Source: Bradyrhizobium sp.
GTDB lineage: Bacteria; Pseudomonadota; Alphaproteobacteria; Rhizobiales; Xanthobacteraceae
Length of the DNA stretch: 32,610 nt
Direction of reading: 5' to 3'
Assembly: GCF_019244115.1 (NCBI RefSeq)
Contig: NZ_JAFATE010000011.1
Location: 1-32,610, forward strand
Shown here: piece after piece, positions 1-8,518 of the stretch
Layout of the letters: every line of letters begins with the position of its first letter
Numbering within the stretch: position 1 is the first letter of the stretch
Notes under the pieces: model-generated
Told to the model about the DNA's origin: nothing
What the model saw: the letters and a program-made list of their open reading frames with translations, nothing else
Database searches by the model: none
Program-made: the position numbers and the translations under genes

Positions 1-828
1 GCTGGTGCTGAGGGCAGCCGTGACAATGACTTCGTAAAGTTGCGAGAGCTTCAGTTCTCGGTAGATGCAGGTCGCAACGAACAACGCATACACCGCAACG
101 ACCACGGCAGCCTCGGTCGGGGTGAAGACACCAAACCGCAAGCCGACGATGATGATGACCGGAAGCATCAGCGCCCAAAATCCCTCGGCGACGGTTCCGA
201 CGACCTCCCGCAGCGACTTCCGAGGCGGGCTTGCAATGTTCTCGTCGCGGGCAACCCACCACCAGGCGAAGCAAAGGCCGACGCCCAATAGGAGCCCGGG
301 AACGATCCCGGCAAGAAACAGCTTGGAGATCGAGACGCCGGCGGCGACTCCGAACAACACGAAGCCGATACTCGGGGGGATGATGGGAGCGATAATCCCT
401 CCCGCCGCGACCAGACCGGCCGCGTACATCTTCTTATGACCTGCCGCGACCATCATCGGAACCAGCAGGGCGGCAAGCGCTGCCGCGTCCGCCGCCGCCG
501 AACCGGACAGTGAGGCGAGCGCGCAGGATGCCAGGATCGCCACATAGCCCAACCCGCCGCGCACGTGGCCGACAAGCGCCAATGCGATGTCCACGATGCG
601 CTTGGCGAGGCCGCCTTTGTTCATGATCTCGCCCGCGAGCATGAAGAATGGCACCGCCATCAGCGGGAAACTGTCAGCACCGTTGATGATGTTCTGCGCG
701 ATGATCTGCGAGTCGAATATGTCGAGGGAGTGCATCAAGGCGACGCCGCAGACGATCAGCGCAAAAGCGATCGGCATGCCGAGCGCCATGGCACCAAGGA
801 GAGAGAATGTGAAGACGGCGATCGTCAT
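1..828 (-). CDS. dctM: TRAP transporter large permease DctM (3' part beyond window)
   Basis: This is the large membrane subunit of a tripartite (TRAP) carboxylate transporter, which carries substrate through the inner membrane using an ion gradient. The first 276 residues are visible and the C-terminal part lies outside the window (the family is usually about 430 residues). Visible family features are several hydrophobic segments, the FPLMAVPFF motif (residues 54-62), the SGSAAADAAA stretch (108-117) and IAPIIPPSI (146-154). The ATG at 828 is chosen because it gives the usual hydrophobic DctM N-terminus; it lies 34 bases after the dctQ stop and has only a weak ribosome site. It is the last gene of a dctP-dctQ-dctM operon, so substrate identity is tied to dctP and to the GntR/SMP-30 pair upstream. 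Confidence 0.93.
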   Translation of the reverse strand, partial: MTIAVFTFSLLGAMALGMPIAFALIVCGVALMHSLDIFDSQIIAQNIINGADSFPLMAVPFFMLAGEIMNKGGLAKRIVDIALALVGHVRGGLGYVAILASCALASLSGSAAADAAALAALLVPMMVAAGHKKMYAAGLVAAGGIIAPIIPPSIGFVLFGVAAGVSISKLFLAGIVPGLLLGVGLCFAWWWVARDENIASPPRKSLREVVGTVAEGFWALMLPVIIIVGLRFGVFTPTEAAVVVAVYALFVATCIYRELKLSQLYEVIVTAALSTS

Positions 829-862
829 GCTGCAAATTGGACGAGACCCGGAGCCGAGGCGG

Positions 863-1378
863 TCAGGTGTGCTCGTCGCTTTCCTTCACGGTGATGAGTT
901 CCTCGTCCTGTGCCGTGCCGGTCATGACGCGAATCAGGTCGTGGGCGAGAATGACCGCGGCGGAGACGCCGAAGACCAGCCCGGACGAATAATAGAACAG
1001 GCCGACCGAGATCCCTGAAGCCGGCGCGGTGTCGTGAAAAGTCAAGACCGCCTGCTTCCAGCTTCCGAGCGTCAGCAGCCAGTCGGCGTACAGCATCAAC
1101 AGGTAGCTGACCACGAAGCAGATGAACCTGCCTCTGGGTGGAAGGGCGCGCACGAGCGTGTCGACGCCGAGATGCGCGTGCTGACGCAACGCAACGATAG
1201 CACCGAGAAAGGTCAGCCAGACCAGCAGCCAGCGCGACAGTTCCTCGGAAATCGCGATGCCGGAGTTGAAGACGTATCGCAGCACGACGTTGCTGAAGAC
1301 CAGCACGACCATCGCCGCGAGGCAGACGGCGATCGCTGCCTTCAGCACCTCGCAATAGAAGTCGAGCACCCTTGCCAT
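863..1378 (-). CDS. dctQ: TRAP transporter small permease DctQ
   Basis: This is the small membrane subunit of the TRAP transporter, which pairs with DctM. The 171-residue product has the family length and four hydrophobic segments. The segment after TM1 carries an ISEELSRWLLVWLTFLGA pattern typical of DctQ, followed by a positively charged loop (the RQHAHLGVD region) that is characteristic of the family. It lies 17 bases downstream of dctP and 34 bases upstream of dctM, so the three are co-transcribed. Nothing in the sequence shows the substrate. Confidence 0.93.
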   Translation of the reverse strand: MARVLDFYCEVLKAAIAVCLAAMVVLVFSNVVLRYVFNSGIAISEELSRWLLVWLTFLGAIVALRQHAHLGVDTLVRALPPRGRFICFVVSYLLMLYADWLLTLGSWKQAVLTFHDTAPASGISVGLFYYSSGLVFGVSAAVILAHDLIRVMTGTAQDEELITVKESDEHT

Positions 1379-1395
1379 TGCCGATCACCACTCAA

Positions 1396-2412
1396 TCAGT
1401 TGGTCGTGCTGCGAATGCGCGCGAGCTCGGCGTTGAACAGCTTGACCTTCTCCTGATCGTATTCGCTCGAGAATTTTTCTATGACCGGCTTCACCGCTTC
1501 CTGCATGCGGGCGTATTCTGCCGGCGCGATGTCGTTGAATTGCATCCCTTTTGATTTGAGCTCGTCCAGCGCCTGGCCGGCGGCACGCTTGGTCTGCTCA
1601 CGCTGATACTGAACGGTCTCCGCGTAGGTATCGCGGAACATCTTCTGCTCTTCGGGCGAGAGCTTGTCCCAGAACTTCTTGCTCACGATGATGATGTTCT
1701 GGGTAAACGTGTGGTTCGTGGCAGACACGTATTTCTGCACCTCATAGAACTTGTTCGACAGGATGACGCTGTACGGGTTCTCCTGGCCGTCGACCGTCTT
1801 GTTCTCGAGCGCGGTATAGAGCTCGCCGAACGCCATCGGCACCGGGTTGGCTTTGAAGGCCTTGAACGTGTCCAGATAGACCGGATTGGGAATCACACGA
1901 AGCTTCAGCCCGGCGAAATCCTCGAGCTTTGCCACTGGCCCTCTGCTGTTGGTGACATTGCGAAAACCCAGGCCCCAGTAGCCGAGTGCAACCAGATCCT
2001 TGTCGGGCAACATGTCCATCATTGCCTTGCCGAACGGGCCATCGGCGAGGGCGGTGGCCTGGTCAAACGTGGCGACAATGAAAGGGAAATCGAACAATCC
2101 AAGCTCCTTGACGACGCCGGCGAGCGACGTTGTCGAGGCCGAGAACACTTCCTGGGTGCCACCGCGGACCGCGGACTGCTGCTGCAACTCGTTTCCGAGT
2201 TGCGAGGCGGGAAACTCGCGGATCTTGAGCTTGCCGCCGCTCTTCGCGGCAAGCACTTCCGCGAACTTCTGCACGCCAAGGCTGACCGGGTGATCGGTAT
2301 TGTTGAGGTGACCCCAGCGGATAATCCGCTCCTGCACCTCTGCGGCGGCCGGCAAAGCGGCGAGGACTACACTCACCGTGAGGGCCGCCAAGCCCAGCAT
2401 CTTCCGCCCCAT
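1396..2412 (-). CDS. dctP: TRAP transporter periplasmic substrate-binding protein DctP
   Basis: This is the periplasmic solute receptor of the TRAP system. It has 338 residues from the ATG at 2412, which is preceded by a good GGGAGG ribosome site; an in-frame upstream start at 2481 would only put hydrophilic residues in front of the signal peptide. Residues 1-24 form a signal peptide ending in an Ala-rich cleavage site. The RVIPNPVYLDTFKAF segment, with the Arg that normally binds the substrate carboxylate, and the FGELYTALENKTVDGQENP segment are classic DctP family features. It is first in the operon with dctQ and dctM and divergent from a GntR regulator. An organic or sugar acid is likely, given the neighbouring SMP-30 lactonase gene; that is inference. 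Confidence 0.94.
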   Translation of the reverse strand: MGRKMLGLAALTVSVVLAALPAAAEVQERIIRWGHLNNTDHPVSLGVQKFAEVLAAKSGGKLKIREFPASQLGNELQQQSAVRGGTQEVFSASTTSLAGVVKELGLFDFPFIVATFDQATALADGPFGKAMMDMLPDKDLVALGYWGLGFRNVTNSRGPVAKLEDFAGLKLRVIPNPVYLDTFKAFKANPVPMAFGELYTALENKTVDGQENPYSVILSNKFYEVQKYVSATNHTFTQNIIIVSKKFWDKLSPEEQKMFRDTYAETVQYQREQTKRAAGQALDELKSKGMQFNDIAPAEYARMQEAVKPVIEKFSSEYDQEKVKLFNAELARIRSTTN

Positions 2413-2544
2413 ACTGACCTCCCTTGCGCATGTTGCGGGTTTGTCCCGCAGGTTCATTGTCATTTGCGAGCAGCAAATCATATGAGGAAAATGGAGTCAA
2501 ATGATGAAAATGATTTTATCATACGACCTGGATAGTATATTAGG
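2413..2544. promoter_or_regulatory. Divergent dctP / gntR control region with two dyads
   Basis: The 132-base gap between two divergent genes is AT-rich compared with its surroundings. It holds a perfect 6-bp inverted repeat with 5-base spacer (ATTTGC-N5-GCAAAT, 2462-2478) and an imperfect AT-rich dyad (GATgAAAATGATTTTaTC, 2503-2520). A TATATT box at 2536-2541 lies almost on the GntR start. GntR/FCD proteins bind short dyads in such gaps, so either dyad could be the operator; binding is inferred. Confidence 0.5.
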
Positions 2545-3261
2545 ATGCGGCCCGCAGCCGAGACGCGCGGGAGCACCGACGCCAAGAGCAATGCGATGCC
2601 TTTGATCGATAAGGAAGAATTGGCGGTCGGCGACGACTGCTACCGCAAGATCCGCACCGACATCATCTTCGGCCAGCTTCGCCCCGCGCATAAGCTCAAG
2701 CTCGAAGCGCTACGCGAGGCCTATCGTGTGAGCGTCAGTACGCTCCGTGAGATTCTGAGCCGGTTGACTGCGGAGGGGTTCGTGACCGCAGAAGGCAAGC
2801 GGGGCTTCGAGGTCGCCGCGGTCTCAGCCGAGAACCTGCGCGAGCTTGCCGGCTTGCGGCTGCTGCTCGAGTCACACGCGATGGTGACCTCCTTCGCCAA
2901 TGCCGATGTCGAATGGGAGGGCCGCGTCGTCTCGGCACATCACAAGCTCGCCTCGACAGAGCGGCTCATGGAATCCGGGATCGGCGAGCCGGAACAATGG
3001 AAACGCTACGACGGCGAATTCCATCAAGCCCTGATTTCGAATTGCGGATCGCGCGTTCTGATGGAAACGCACAGCCTCGCCTTCGACAAGTACTTCCGCT
3101 ATCAAATGGTGGCGTTCAGTTATCGCGGCTCGGAGCCGGCCGAGCAGCACAAGGCGTTGCTCGAGTGCGCCCTGAAGCGCGACGCCGAAACCGCAAAGAA
3201 GGTGCTCGCCGCTCACGTCAACAACTGCATTGACCACGCACTTGCCAATAGCTCGCTCTGA
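2545..3261 (+). CDS. GntR family regulator, FCD subgroup
   Basis: This is a cytoplasmic DNA-binding regulator that probably senses the TRAP substrate or its breakdown product. A winged helix-turn-helix occupies about residues 30-92 (LREAYRVSVSTLREILSRL is the recognition part) and an all-helical FCD ligand domain about 97-230. The FCD metal-site residues appear present: D156 and H160 in YDGEFH, H202 and H224. At 238 residues the length is normal. The first ATG at 2545 sits directly after a TATATT box with no ribosome site; the Met at 2596 is an alternative start that would leave the HTH intact. It is divergent from dctP and 14 bases upstream of the SMP-30 gene, so it most likely controls both. 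Confidence 0.9.
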   Translation: MRPAAETRGSTDAKSNAMPLIDKEELAVGDDCYRKIRTDIIFGQLRPAHKLKLEALREAYRVSVSTLREILSRLTAEGFVTAEGKRGFEVAAVSAENLRELAGLRLLLESHAMVTSFANADVEWEGRVVSAHHKLASTERLMESGIGEPEQWKRYDGEFHQALISNCGSRVLMETHSLAFDKYFRYQMVAFSYRGSEPAEQHKALLECALKRDAETAKKVLAAHVNNCIDHALANSSL

Positions 3262-3275
3262 CGAGCAGCGGAGCC

Positions 3276-4181
3276 ATGACGGTAACGATCATTGCCGCGC
3301 AGAAGGTGGAAACGGCAGTAGAAGCCGCCGATGTTCTGGGCGAGACACCGCTGTGGTGCGACCGCTCCGGCAGGCTCTGGTGGGTCGACATCGAACGCCA
3401 GCTTCATCAATCCTTCGATCCAGCGACGGGCGCTCACCAAGCATCCCGTTATGACTGCCGGTTTCTCGGAAGCCAGGCGCTGACATCGGATGGCTCTCAT
3501 ATCCTCGCGCACGATCTGAGCTTGCGACGCCGCGAGGCGGCGAGTGGGCTGCTGAGCCATTTTTGCGACGTCGAATACGGGTTGGACAACCGCCTCAACG
3601 ATGGACGGGTCGATGCGCGGGGTCGTCTATGGATCGGGACGATGGACAATCATCTGCAGCGGCCGAGCGGCTCATTGTACCGCGTCGAAGGCAACGGCAC
3701 GGTGACACGCATTTTCGGCGACGTCATCGTCAGCAACGGCATCGCGTTTTCACCCGATAATCGCACGCTCTATTTCACCGATACGCGCCGATATCGGACG
3801 TGGCAATTCGACTTCGACATTGATGACGGCACGATCCGCAACCGGCGGGTCCTTGCCGACTACACGGCATCCGGCGAGCGGCCGGATGGCGCATGCGTCG
3901 ATACCGAGGGCGGTTTGTGGACAGCGTTCTTCTCAGGCGGACGGGTTGCACGATACAGGCCGGACGGCAGGATCGACACGGTCATTCCCATGCCGGTGAC
4001 CAATCCCACATGCGTCTGCTTCGGCGGCAGCGATCTGAGAACGATGTATGTCAGCAGTGCGAGAAAGTTTCTGGACCATCAGCAGCTGAGCAGGGAACCC
4101 CAGGCAGGACACCTGCTGGCTGTTCACGGGATCGCGCAGGGGCTCCCCGAACACCGGTTCTCAAACAATTTGCCCGGCTGA
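3276..4181 (+). CDS. SMP-30/gluconolactonase family lactone hydrolase
   Basis: This is a six-bladed propeller enzyme of the SMP-30/gluconolaconase/LRE family that opens sugar-acid lactones using one divalent metal. The metal ligands are visible: E23 in GETPLW, N154 in SNGIAFS and D204 in RPDGACVD. The substrate-side N108-D109 in RLNDGR is also present. The 301-residue length is normal, and a GGAG ribosome site precedes the ATG. It follows the GntR gene with a 14-base gap (one transcript) and ends 29 bases before the oppositely oriented amidohydrolase gene. Together with the TRAP transporter it suggests uptake and processing of an aldonate or related sugar acid; the exact lactone cannot be told. 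Confidence 0.9.
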   Translation: MTVTIIAAQKVETAVEAADVLGETPLWCDRSGRLWWVDIERQLHQSFDPATGAHQASRYDCRFLGSQALTSDGSHILAHDLSLRRREAASGLLSHFCDVEYGLDNRLNDGRVDARGRLWIGTMDNHLQRPSGSLYRVEGNGTVTRIFGDVIVSNGIAFSPDNRTLYFTDTRRYRTWQFDFDIDDGTIRNRRVLADYTASGERPDGACVDTEGGLWTAFFSGGRVARYRPDGRIDTVIPMPVTNPTCVCFGGSDLRTMYVSSARKFLDHQQLSREPQAGHLLAVHGIAQGLPEHRFSNNLPG

Positions 4182-4210
4182 TCGAGCTTGCGCCCTCTTT
4201 CTCCGCCGCA

Positions 4211-5086
4211 TCACTCCGGGAAACCGAACAGCTTGGCGGGATTTCGCACCAGGATGTTGTTCAGGGTGGCCTCATCGGGCGCGTAGCGATACATCAGTTC
4301 GAGCAATTCCGCATCGTTGGGCGGCTGGACCACCGACACGGGATGCGGCCAGTCGCTCGCCCAGACGCAGCGATCCGGTGCCGCCTCGATATAGGCTTGG
4401 GCGATCGGTATGACATCATTCCATTGTGGCCCCGCCTTGGAGATCTTTTCGCCGAGCGACAGCATCACCCAGAAGTTTCCTTTCGACAGAAGCTCGAGCA
4501 CCTTGCGCAGATTGGGATCGTCCTTGCCGCGCGCGGGGTCTGGACGCCCCATGTGGTCGATCAGCACCGGCACATCCAGCGCCTGGTATTTTTCCACGCT
4601 CGAGATGATGCCGTCCTTTTCCGGCTGAATTTTCGCGTACCAGCCCAGCTCTCGAATCCGGGCGATGGCCCGCGCGAAATCCTGGTCCGAGAGCACCGCG
4701 CCGAGCTCCTGGCGGAAGCTAAACCGCGCACCACGCACGCCCGCATCGTGCAGTTTCGCCAGGTAGCTATCATCGGCCTCGGCAAACACCAGCGCGTTGG
4801 CGCAGCCTCGATAGTTTGGCCCCATCCCGGCAAGGCCATCCAGCACCACGCGATGATCGGCGCCGTACGTCGTCGTCTGCACGATGACGCCGCGCTCGAT
4901 TCCGAGCGCCTTGTGCATCCGGAGTGCGGCCTCCCAGGTTGCGGTCGGCATCTGATAGGCCGCGCCAGGGCGGATCGGATATTTCTCGACCGGTCCCAGG
5001 ACGTGGAATTGGCTGTCGATGGTCTTCGGCGGCGGCGGTTTCGAAGGCTGACGCGGGTTTGGCTCGAACGGAAGATAGGTTGGCAC
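4211..5086 (-). CDS. Amidohydrolase, 2-pyrone-4,6-dicarboxylate hydrolase (LigI)-like
   Basis: This is a TIM-barrel hydrolase of the amidohydrolase_2 family (predicted metal-dependent hydrolases, the group containing LigI). Visible marks are the N-terminal IDSQFHVLGP (residues 23-32), IDHMGRP (176-182) and WASDWPHP (242-249) with the catalytic Asp 245. The first His of the usual HxH motif is replaced by Gln (Q26-F-H28), as expected for members that do not depend on a tightly bound metal. At 291 residues it has normal length. It is the last gene of the operon, 12 bases after the RidA-like gene. The substrate would be a lactone or cyclic acid from ring cleavage; LigI activity itself is only a suggestion. 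Confidence 0.85.
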   Translation of the reverse strand: MPTYLPFEPNPRQPSKPPPPKTIDSQFHVLGPVEKYPIRPGAAYQMPTATWEAALRMHKALGIERGVIVQTTTYGADHRVVLDGLAGMGPNYRGCANALVFAEADDSYLAKLHDAGVRGARFSFRQELGAVLSDQDFARAIARIRELGWYAKIQPEKDGIISSVEKYQALDVPVLIDHMGRPDPARGKDDPNLRKVLELLSKGNFWVMLSLGEKISKAGPQWNDVIPIAQAYIEAAPDRCVWASDWPHPVSVVQPPNDAELLELMYRYAPDEATLNNILVRNPAKLFGFPE

Positions 5087-5098
5087 CGGCCGCTCCTT

Positions 5099-5491
5099 TC
5101 AGTCGATAACGGCGACGAAGTCGCATTGCACGAGCGCCCCGCCTTCCATGTCCATCTGCAAGGCGTGACGGGCCGGCCGCGAATGCTCGTCCGGAAACAT
5201 CTTTAGCCACTCGGCATTGACCGGCGCGCGCTGCGAACGGTCCTGCAGCCACACTGTCATTTTGATGATGTCGTCGCTCGTGCCGCCCGCCGCTTCCACG
5301 GTTGCCTTCATGTGCGCGAACATGTTGCCACATTGCGCCTCGAGCGTTGCCGGCATCTCGCCGGTTTCGGGATCGCGGCCGAGAATGACACCCGACATGA
5401 CGAGATTGCCGATCCGACACGCATTAGGAATTGGATTTGAATGCTTGAAGCCTCCGATGTGGATGCTGCGGCGCCGTCCATCACGTGCCAT
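5099..5491 (-). CDS. RidA/YjgF family protein
   Basis: This is a small trimeric-type protein of the RidA/YjgF/UK114 family, whose members hydrolyse reactive enamines/imines or, in aromatic pathways, deaminate 2-aminomuconate-like acids. The 130-residue product has the family core: SGVILGRDPETG (33-44), the MFAHMKATVEAAGG helix (57-70) and KMTVWLQD (77-84). The key Arg is kept (R108 in PARHAL), while the usual Glu near the C-terminus appears as Asp (D124), so it probably belongs to a pathway-specific subgroup rather than housekeeping RidA. Placement between the hydratase and the amidohydrolase suggests it acts on a nitrogen-bearing ring-cleavage intermediate. That role is inference. Confidence 0.86.
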   Translation of the reverse strand: MARDGRRRSIHIGGFKHSNPIPNACRIGNLVMSGVILGRDPETGEMPATLEAQCGNMFAHMKATVEAAGGTSDDIIKMTVWLQDRSQRAPVNAEWLKMFPDEHSRPARHALQMDMEGGALVQCDFVAVID

Positions 5492-5506
5492 GGCTGCTCT
5501 CTTTCA

Positions 5507-6310
5507 TCAAACGAACTGGCAGGACACCGAGCCGAATGACCCATAGTCGGCGTGGAAAGTATCGCCGCGCCTGATCTCCAGCGGGCGCGTGAAGGAGCCC
5601 GCCAGAACGATTTCGCTGGCGGCGAGATGTTCATCATGGGGAGCGAGGCGATTGGCGAGCCAGGCGATGCCATTTGCCGGGTGGTTGAGGACGCCCGCTG
5701 CGAGCCCGGTCTCCTCGACTTGGCCGTTGCGAAACAACAGCGCGCCGATCCAGCGCAGGTCGAAATCCAGCGGCCGGATGGGGCGGCCGCCGATCACGAG
5801 AGCGGCATTTGCAGCATTGTCCGAGATCGTATCGGCGACCGTGCGCGTCTGGCCGGTGTCCGGATCCACGCGATGCATGCGCGTTTCAAGAATCTCCAGT
5901 GCGGGCGTGACGTAGTCGGTCGCATTGAGCACATCGAAGATCGAACAATCGGGTCCACGTAACGCCGATTTCAACACGAAGGCCAGCTCGACCTCAATCC
6001 GAGGTGCCCGGAACCGATCGAATGGTATTGCGCTCGCATCGGGATAGAACATGTCGGCGAACAAGACGCCGTAGTCCGGCTCGGCAATGCCGACCGCGCT
6101 TTGCATGGCCTTCGATGTGAGGCCGATCTTGTGCCCCTTGATGACGCGGTTACGCGCGAGTTGCAGGCGCGTCCAGGCGCGCTGGATCGCGTAAGCGTCC
6201 TCGACGGTCATGTCGGGATAGTCACGCGTGAACATTCGAGTGAGCGATTTGGTCCGCTCGGCTTCATCGAGCCGCTGGGCGAGCGTGTTTATGGTGGACG
6301 GATCCAGCAT
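5507..6310 (-). CDS. 2-keto-4-pentenoate hydratase family protein (HpaH/MhpD-like)
   Basis: This 267-residue enzyme belongs to the MhpD/HpaH branch of the FAH superfold, which adds water to 2-hydroxy-dienoates made in meta-cleavage pathways. Features are [13 protein letters not shown] (58-70), [11 protein letters not shown] (78-88) and the metal-binding acidic pair E106 and E108 in RIEVELAF. The start at 6310 (MLDPS) follows an AAGGG ribosome site and lies 4 bases after the stop of the FAH-family gene; an in-frame start at 6379 would overlap that gene and adds an unrelated stretch. Being next to a second FAH-fold enzyme is the arrangement seen in homoprotocatechuate and catechol lower pathways. 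The true substrate is unknown. Confidence 0.88.
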   Translation of the reverse strand: MLDPSTINTLAQRLDEAERTKSLTRMFTRDYPDMTVEDAYAIQRAWTRLQLARNRVIKGHKIGLTSKAMQSAVGIAEPDYGVLFADMFYPDASAIPFDRFRAPRIEVELAFVLKSALRGPDCSIFDVLNATDYVTPALEILETRMHRVDPDTGQTRTVADTISDNAANAALVIGGRPIRPLDFDLRWIGALLFRNGQVEETGLAAGVLNHPANGIAWLANRLAPHDEHLAASEIVLAGSFTRPLEIRRGDTFHADYGSFGSVSCQFV

Positions 6311-6314
6311 CAGT

Positions 6315-7175
6315 CTACCCTTCGGCAACGACAGTATTGCGCAGAGTACCGATGCGCGAGGATTCCACCTCGACGACATCGCCTGGCTTTAGCCAGCGCG
6401 GCGGGTCGAAGCGCGCGCCGGCGCCCGTCGGCGTACCGGTCGCGATCAGATCTCCGGGCTTGAGTGTGGCGAAAGTGGAGAGATAGGAGATGAGATAGTC
6501 GAACGGGAACATGAGGCGTTCCGTACTGTCCTGCTGCCGGACCTCGCCGTTGACGCGAGTGACGATGTCATGTGGACCGTGCGGATCGCATTCATCCGAT
6601 GTGACGATCCACGGCCCAATGCTGCCGGATCGGTCGAAATTCTTGCCTTGCGTGACGTTGAACTTGCCATGGCGCAGCCAGTCCCGCACGGTACCCTCAT
6701 TGCACAGAGTCATCCCGAAGATATGCGACCACGCCTGATCTCTTTGAATGTGACGGCCGCCCTGCCCGATGACGATGACCAGTTCGCCCTCATAGTCGAG
6801 TTGCTCCGACACCCGCGGCTTCTCGAGGGGCTGGCCTGAGCCGACCACGGAGGAGGGATTGCGAGCGAACAGGCTCGGATATTTCGGCAGGTCGGAATTG
6901 TCCCTGTATTCCGCGTTACGATCGGTGTAGTTCACCCCAATGCACCACAGCTTTTCGGGCGCCGGAATCGGCGGCAACAGCGACAGCTGTTCGAGCGCGT
7001 GGTCGGGGCGAGCGCGGCCGACCTCCTCCCGCGCGAGGGCAAGTCCGTTTCCGGCGATCAGCGCCCGCAAATCCGGAAACCTGTCTCCGATGCGGCTGGT
7101 CAGATCCACCACGCCGGCCTCCGTCGCCGCACCGTAGCGAGCACTTCCATTCGTCGCGTAACTGAGTAGCCGCAT
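6315..7175 (-). CDS. Fumarylacetoacetate hydrolase (FAH) family protein
   Basis: This enzyme has the FAH fold, acting as hydrolase, isomerase or decarboxylase on ring-cleavage products. The core carries CIGVNYTDR (78-86) and the metal ligands E129 and E131 in LDYEGELV. The usual third acidic ligand, Asp in an ND..ARD motif, is here Glu (E160, in NEGTVRDW). GKNFD (177-181) and the C-terminal [10 protein letters not shown] are conserved. The ATG at 7175 gives the typical MRLLSY N-terminus with a GGGAG ribosome site 9 bases away; the alternative ATG at 7184 overlaps the MFS stop by 4 bases and has no room for a ribosome site. The product is 286 residues. It is translationally linked to the MFS and hydratase genes. 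Confidence 0.9.
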   Translation of the reverse strand: MRLLSYATNGSARYGAATEAGVVDLTSRIGDRFPDLRALIAGNGLALAREEVGRARPDHALEQLSLLPPIPAPEKLWCIGVNYTDRNAEYRDNSDLPKYPSLFARNPSSVVGSGQPLEKPRVSEQLDYEGELVIVIGQGGRHIQRDQAWSHIFGMTLCNEGTVRDWLRHGKFNVTQGKNFDRSGSIGPWIVTSDECDPHGPHDIVTRVNGEVRQQDSTERLMFPFDYLISYLSTFATLKPGDLIATGTPTGAGARFDPPRWLKPGDVVEVESSRIGTLRNTVVAEG

Positions 7176-7180
7176 TCTGA

Positions 7181-8518
7181 TCATCTCCCGAGTTGTTCGG
7201 CGGACCGGCCGTTCGCAGGTACCGCATCGCTCGACAACTCACGCCCGCGCGTTTCCGGGAGCGATAACGTCACTGCAAGAAAGACGACGATCGCGGGCAC
7301 CACCACCAGCATGCCCAGGGCAAGCTGGCCGTCAAAGCTGGCCGCCGCGAGCGGAACGATCACCGGCGCGAGACTTCCGACGCCGCGTCCCGCCATGTAG
7401 ATGAACGAAACGGCCGTTGAGCGGACCTCTATCGGATAGATCTCCGACAGCCACGTCCCGACCACACCCAGAGCCGAGTTTCCGATCACGAAGGCGATAT
7501 AGGTCCAGAACATCGGGAAGCCGAAAACGTCGCCGGCGAATTTCTGGTTCCCGAACGTGTAGATGCCGAAAGCCATGACGCCCCAAGCGAGCCCCGGCAG
7601 CAATGCGCCGAAACGGCGGCCGAACGCGTCATTGAGCGCGCCCATGCTGATATAGGAGCAGCCTCCCACGACCGATGCGATCACTGAAATGTTGCGGACC
7701 ACCTCGGGTGGAGTGGCGAGCGACTTTTGCATCAGCGTCGGCATGAAGACGACGACACCGTAATAGCAGAACATGTAAGCCATCATCCATGCGAGGCACA
7801 TGATGGAGACCGGCAAGAGCCTGCCTTGGAACATCAGCAGAAGGGTGTTCGTGGTCGGCGCCTTGGTGGGGATCAACCCGCCCTTGCGCGCCCGATCGAA
7901 CTGTAACCACGCCTTCGATTCCGGCATGAAGATGCGGATGAAGATCATGAGCAGGATTGGCGATCCGCCGGTGAGCAGCGCGATCCGCCAGCCCCATTCG
8001 AGGCTGAATGACGTGGTCGCCCAGATTCCCACAACGGAAGCGCCGGCGCTTGCGAGCACGGCGCTGCCCTGAATGAAGGCGCTGCCAATTCCACGCCGCT
8101 CCTTGTGCCAGGCTTCGTTGAACAAGACCATACCGGCGCCCCATTCGCCGCCGAGGCCTATGCCCGTGATGAACCGAAGGAGCGCCAGGCTGCCATAACT
8201 CCATGCGAAAGCTGACGCGATCGATCCGACCGCAAACACGCCGAGCGTAAGCTGCAGGGCCTGCTTGCGGCCGATACGATCGCCTAGCCACCCGAACAGG
8301 GCGCCGCCGATCACAGATCCGATCAGCGTGAGACTGGTGACGCTCGCGACCTCCGCGAGAGAGATGTGCAACGAGGCCTGTATCGAGCTCATCAAGAACG
8401 GCATGATCAGCACGTCGTACAGATCAAGCGCAAATCCGAGCATGCAGGAGAAGATGATGGCCGCCCGCTGGCCGACCGTGTATTCGGTATCTGGAGAACG
8501 CGAAAGGGTGTCGATCAT
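7181..8518 (-). CDS. MFS transporter, aromatic/organic acid:H+ symporter type
   Basis: This is a 445-residue major facilitator with about 12 hydrophobic segments. The first helix carries GFALDLYDVLI with an acidic pair typical of the aromatic acid:H+ and sialate/metabolite:H+ symporters, and loop 2-3 has motif A (GWLGDRIGRKQ). A long charged loop after TM6 and WLSEIYPIEVRSTA in the second half are also typical. Its ATG overlaps the stop of the flavin reductase-like gene by 4 bases, and it ends overlapping the first possible start of the FAH gene. It probably imports the compound broken down by the operon, making this the second uptake system in the window. Confidence 0.9.
   Translation of the reverse strand: MIDTLSRSPDTEYTVGQRAAIIFSCMLGFALDLYDVLIMPFLMSSIQASLHISLAEVASVTSLTLIGSVIGGALFGWLGDRIGRKQALQLTLGVFAVGSIASAFAWSYGSLALLRFITGIGLGGEWGAGMVLFNEAWHKERRGIGSAFIQGSAVLASAGASVVGIWATTSFSLEWGWRIALLTGGSPILLMIFIRIFMPESKAWLQFDRARKGGLIPTKAPTTNTLLLMFQGRLLPVSIMCLAWMMAYMFCYYGVVVFMPTLMQKSLATPPEVVRNISVIASVVGGCSYISMGALNDAFGRRFGALLPGLAWGVMAFGIYTFGNQKFAGDVFGFPMFWTYIAFVIGNSALGVVGTWLSEIYPIEVRSTAVSFIYMAGRGVGSLAPVIVPLAAASFDGQLALGMLVVVPAIVVFLAVTLSLPETRGRELSSDAVPANGRSAEQLGR

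Noticed and set aside
1711..2535. 274-codon open frame on the plus strand opposite dctP
   Set aside because: It is the antisense shadow of dctP; it has no domain or ribosome site, and dctP is unmistakable.
3893..5206. 437-codon open frame on the plus strand over the end of the SMP-30 gene and opposite the amidohydrolase
   Set aside because: It spans two well-supported genes in other frames and has no recognisable protein features.
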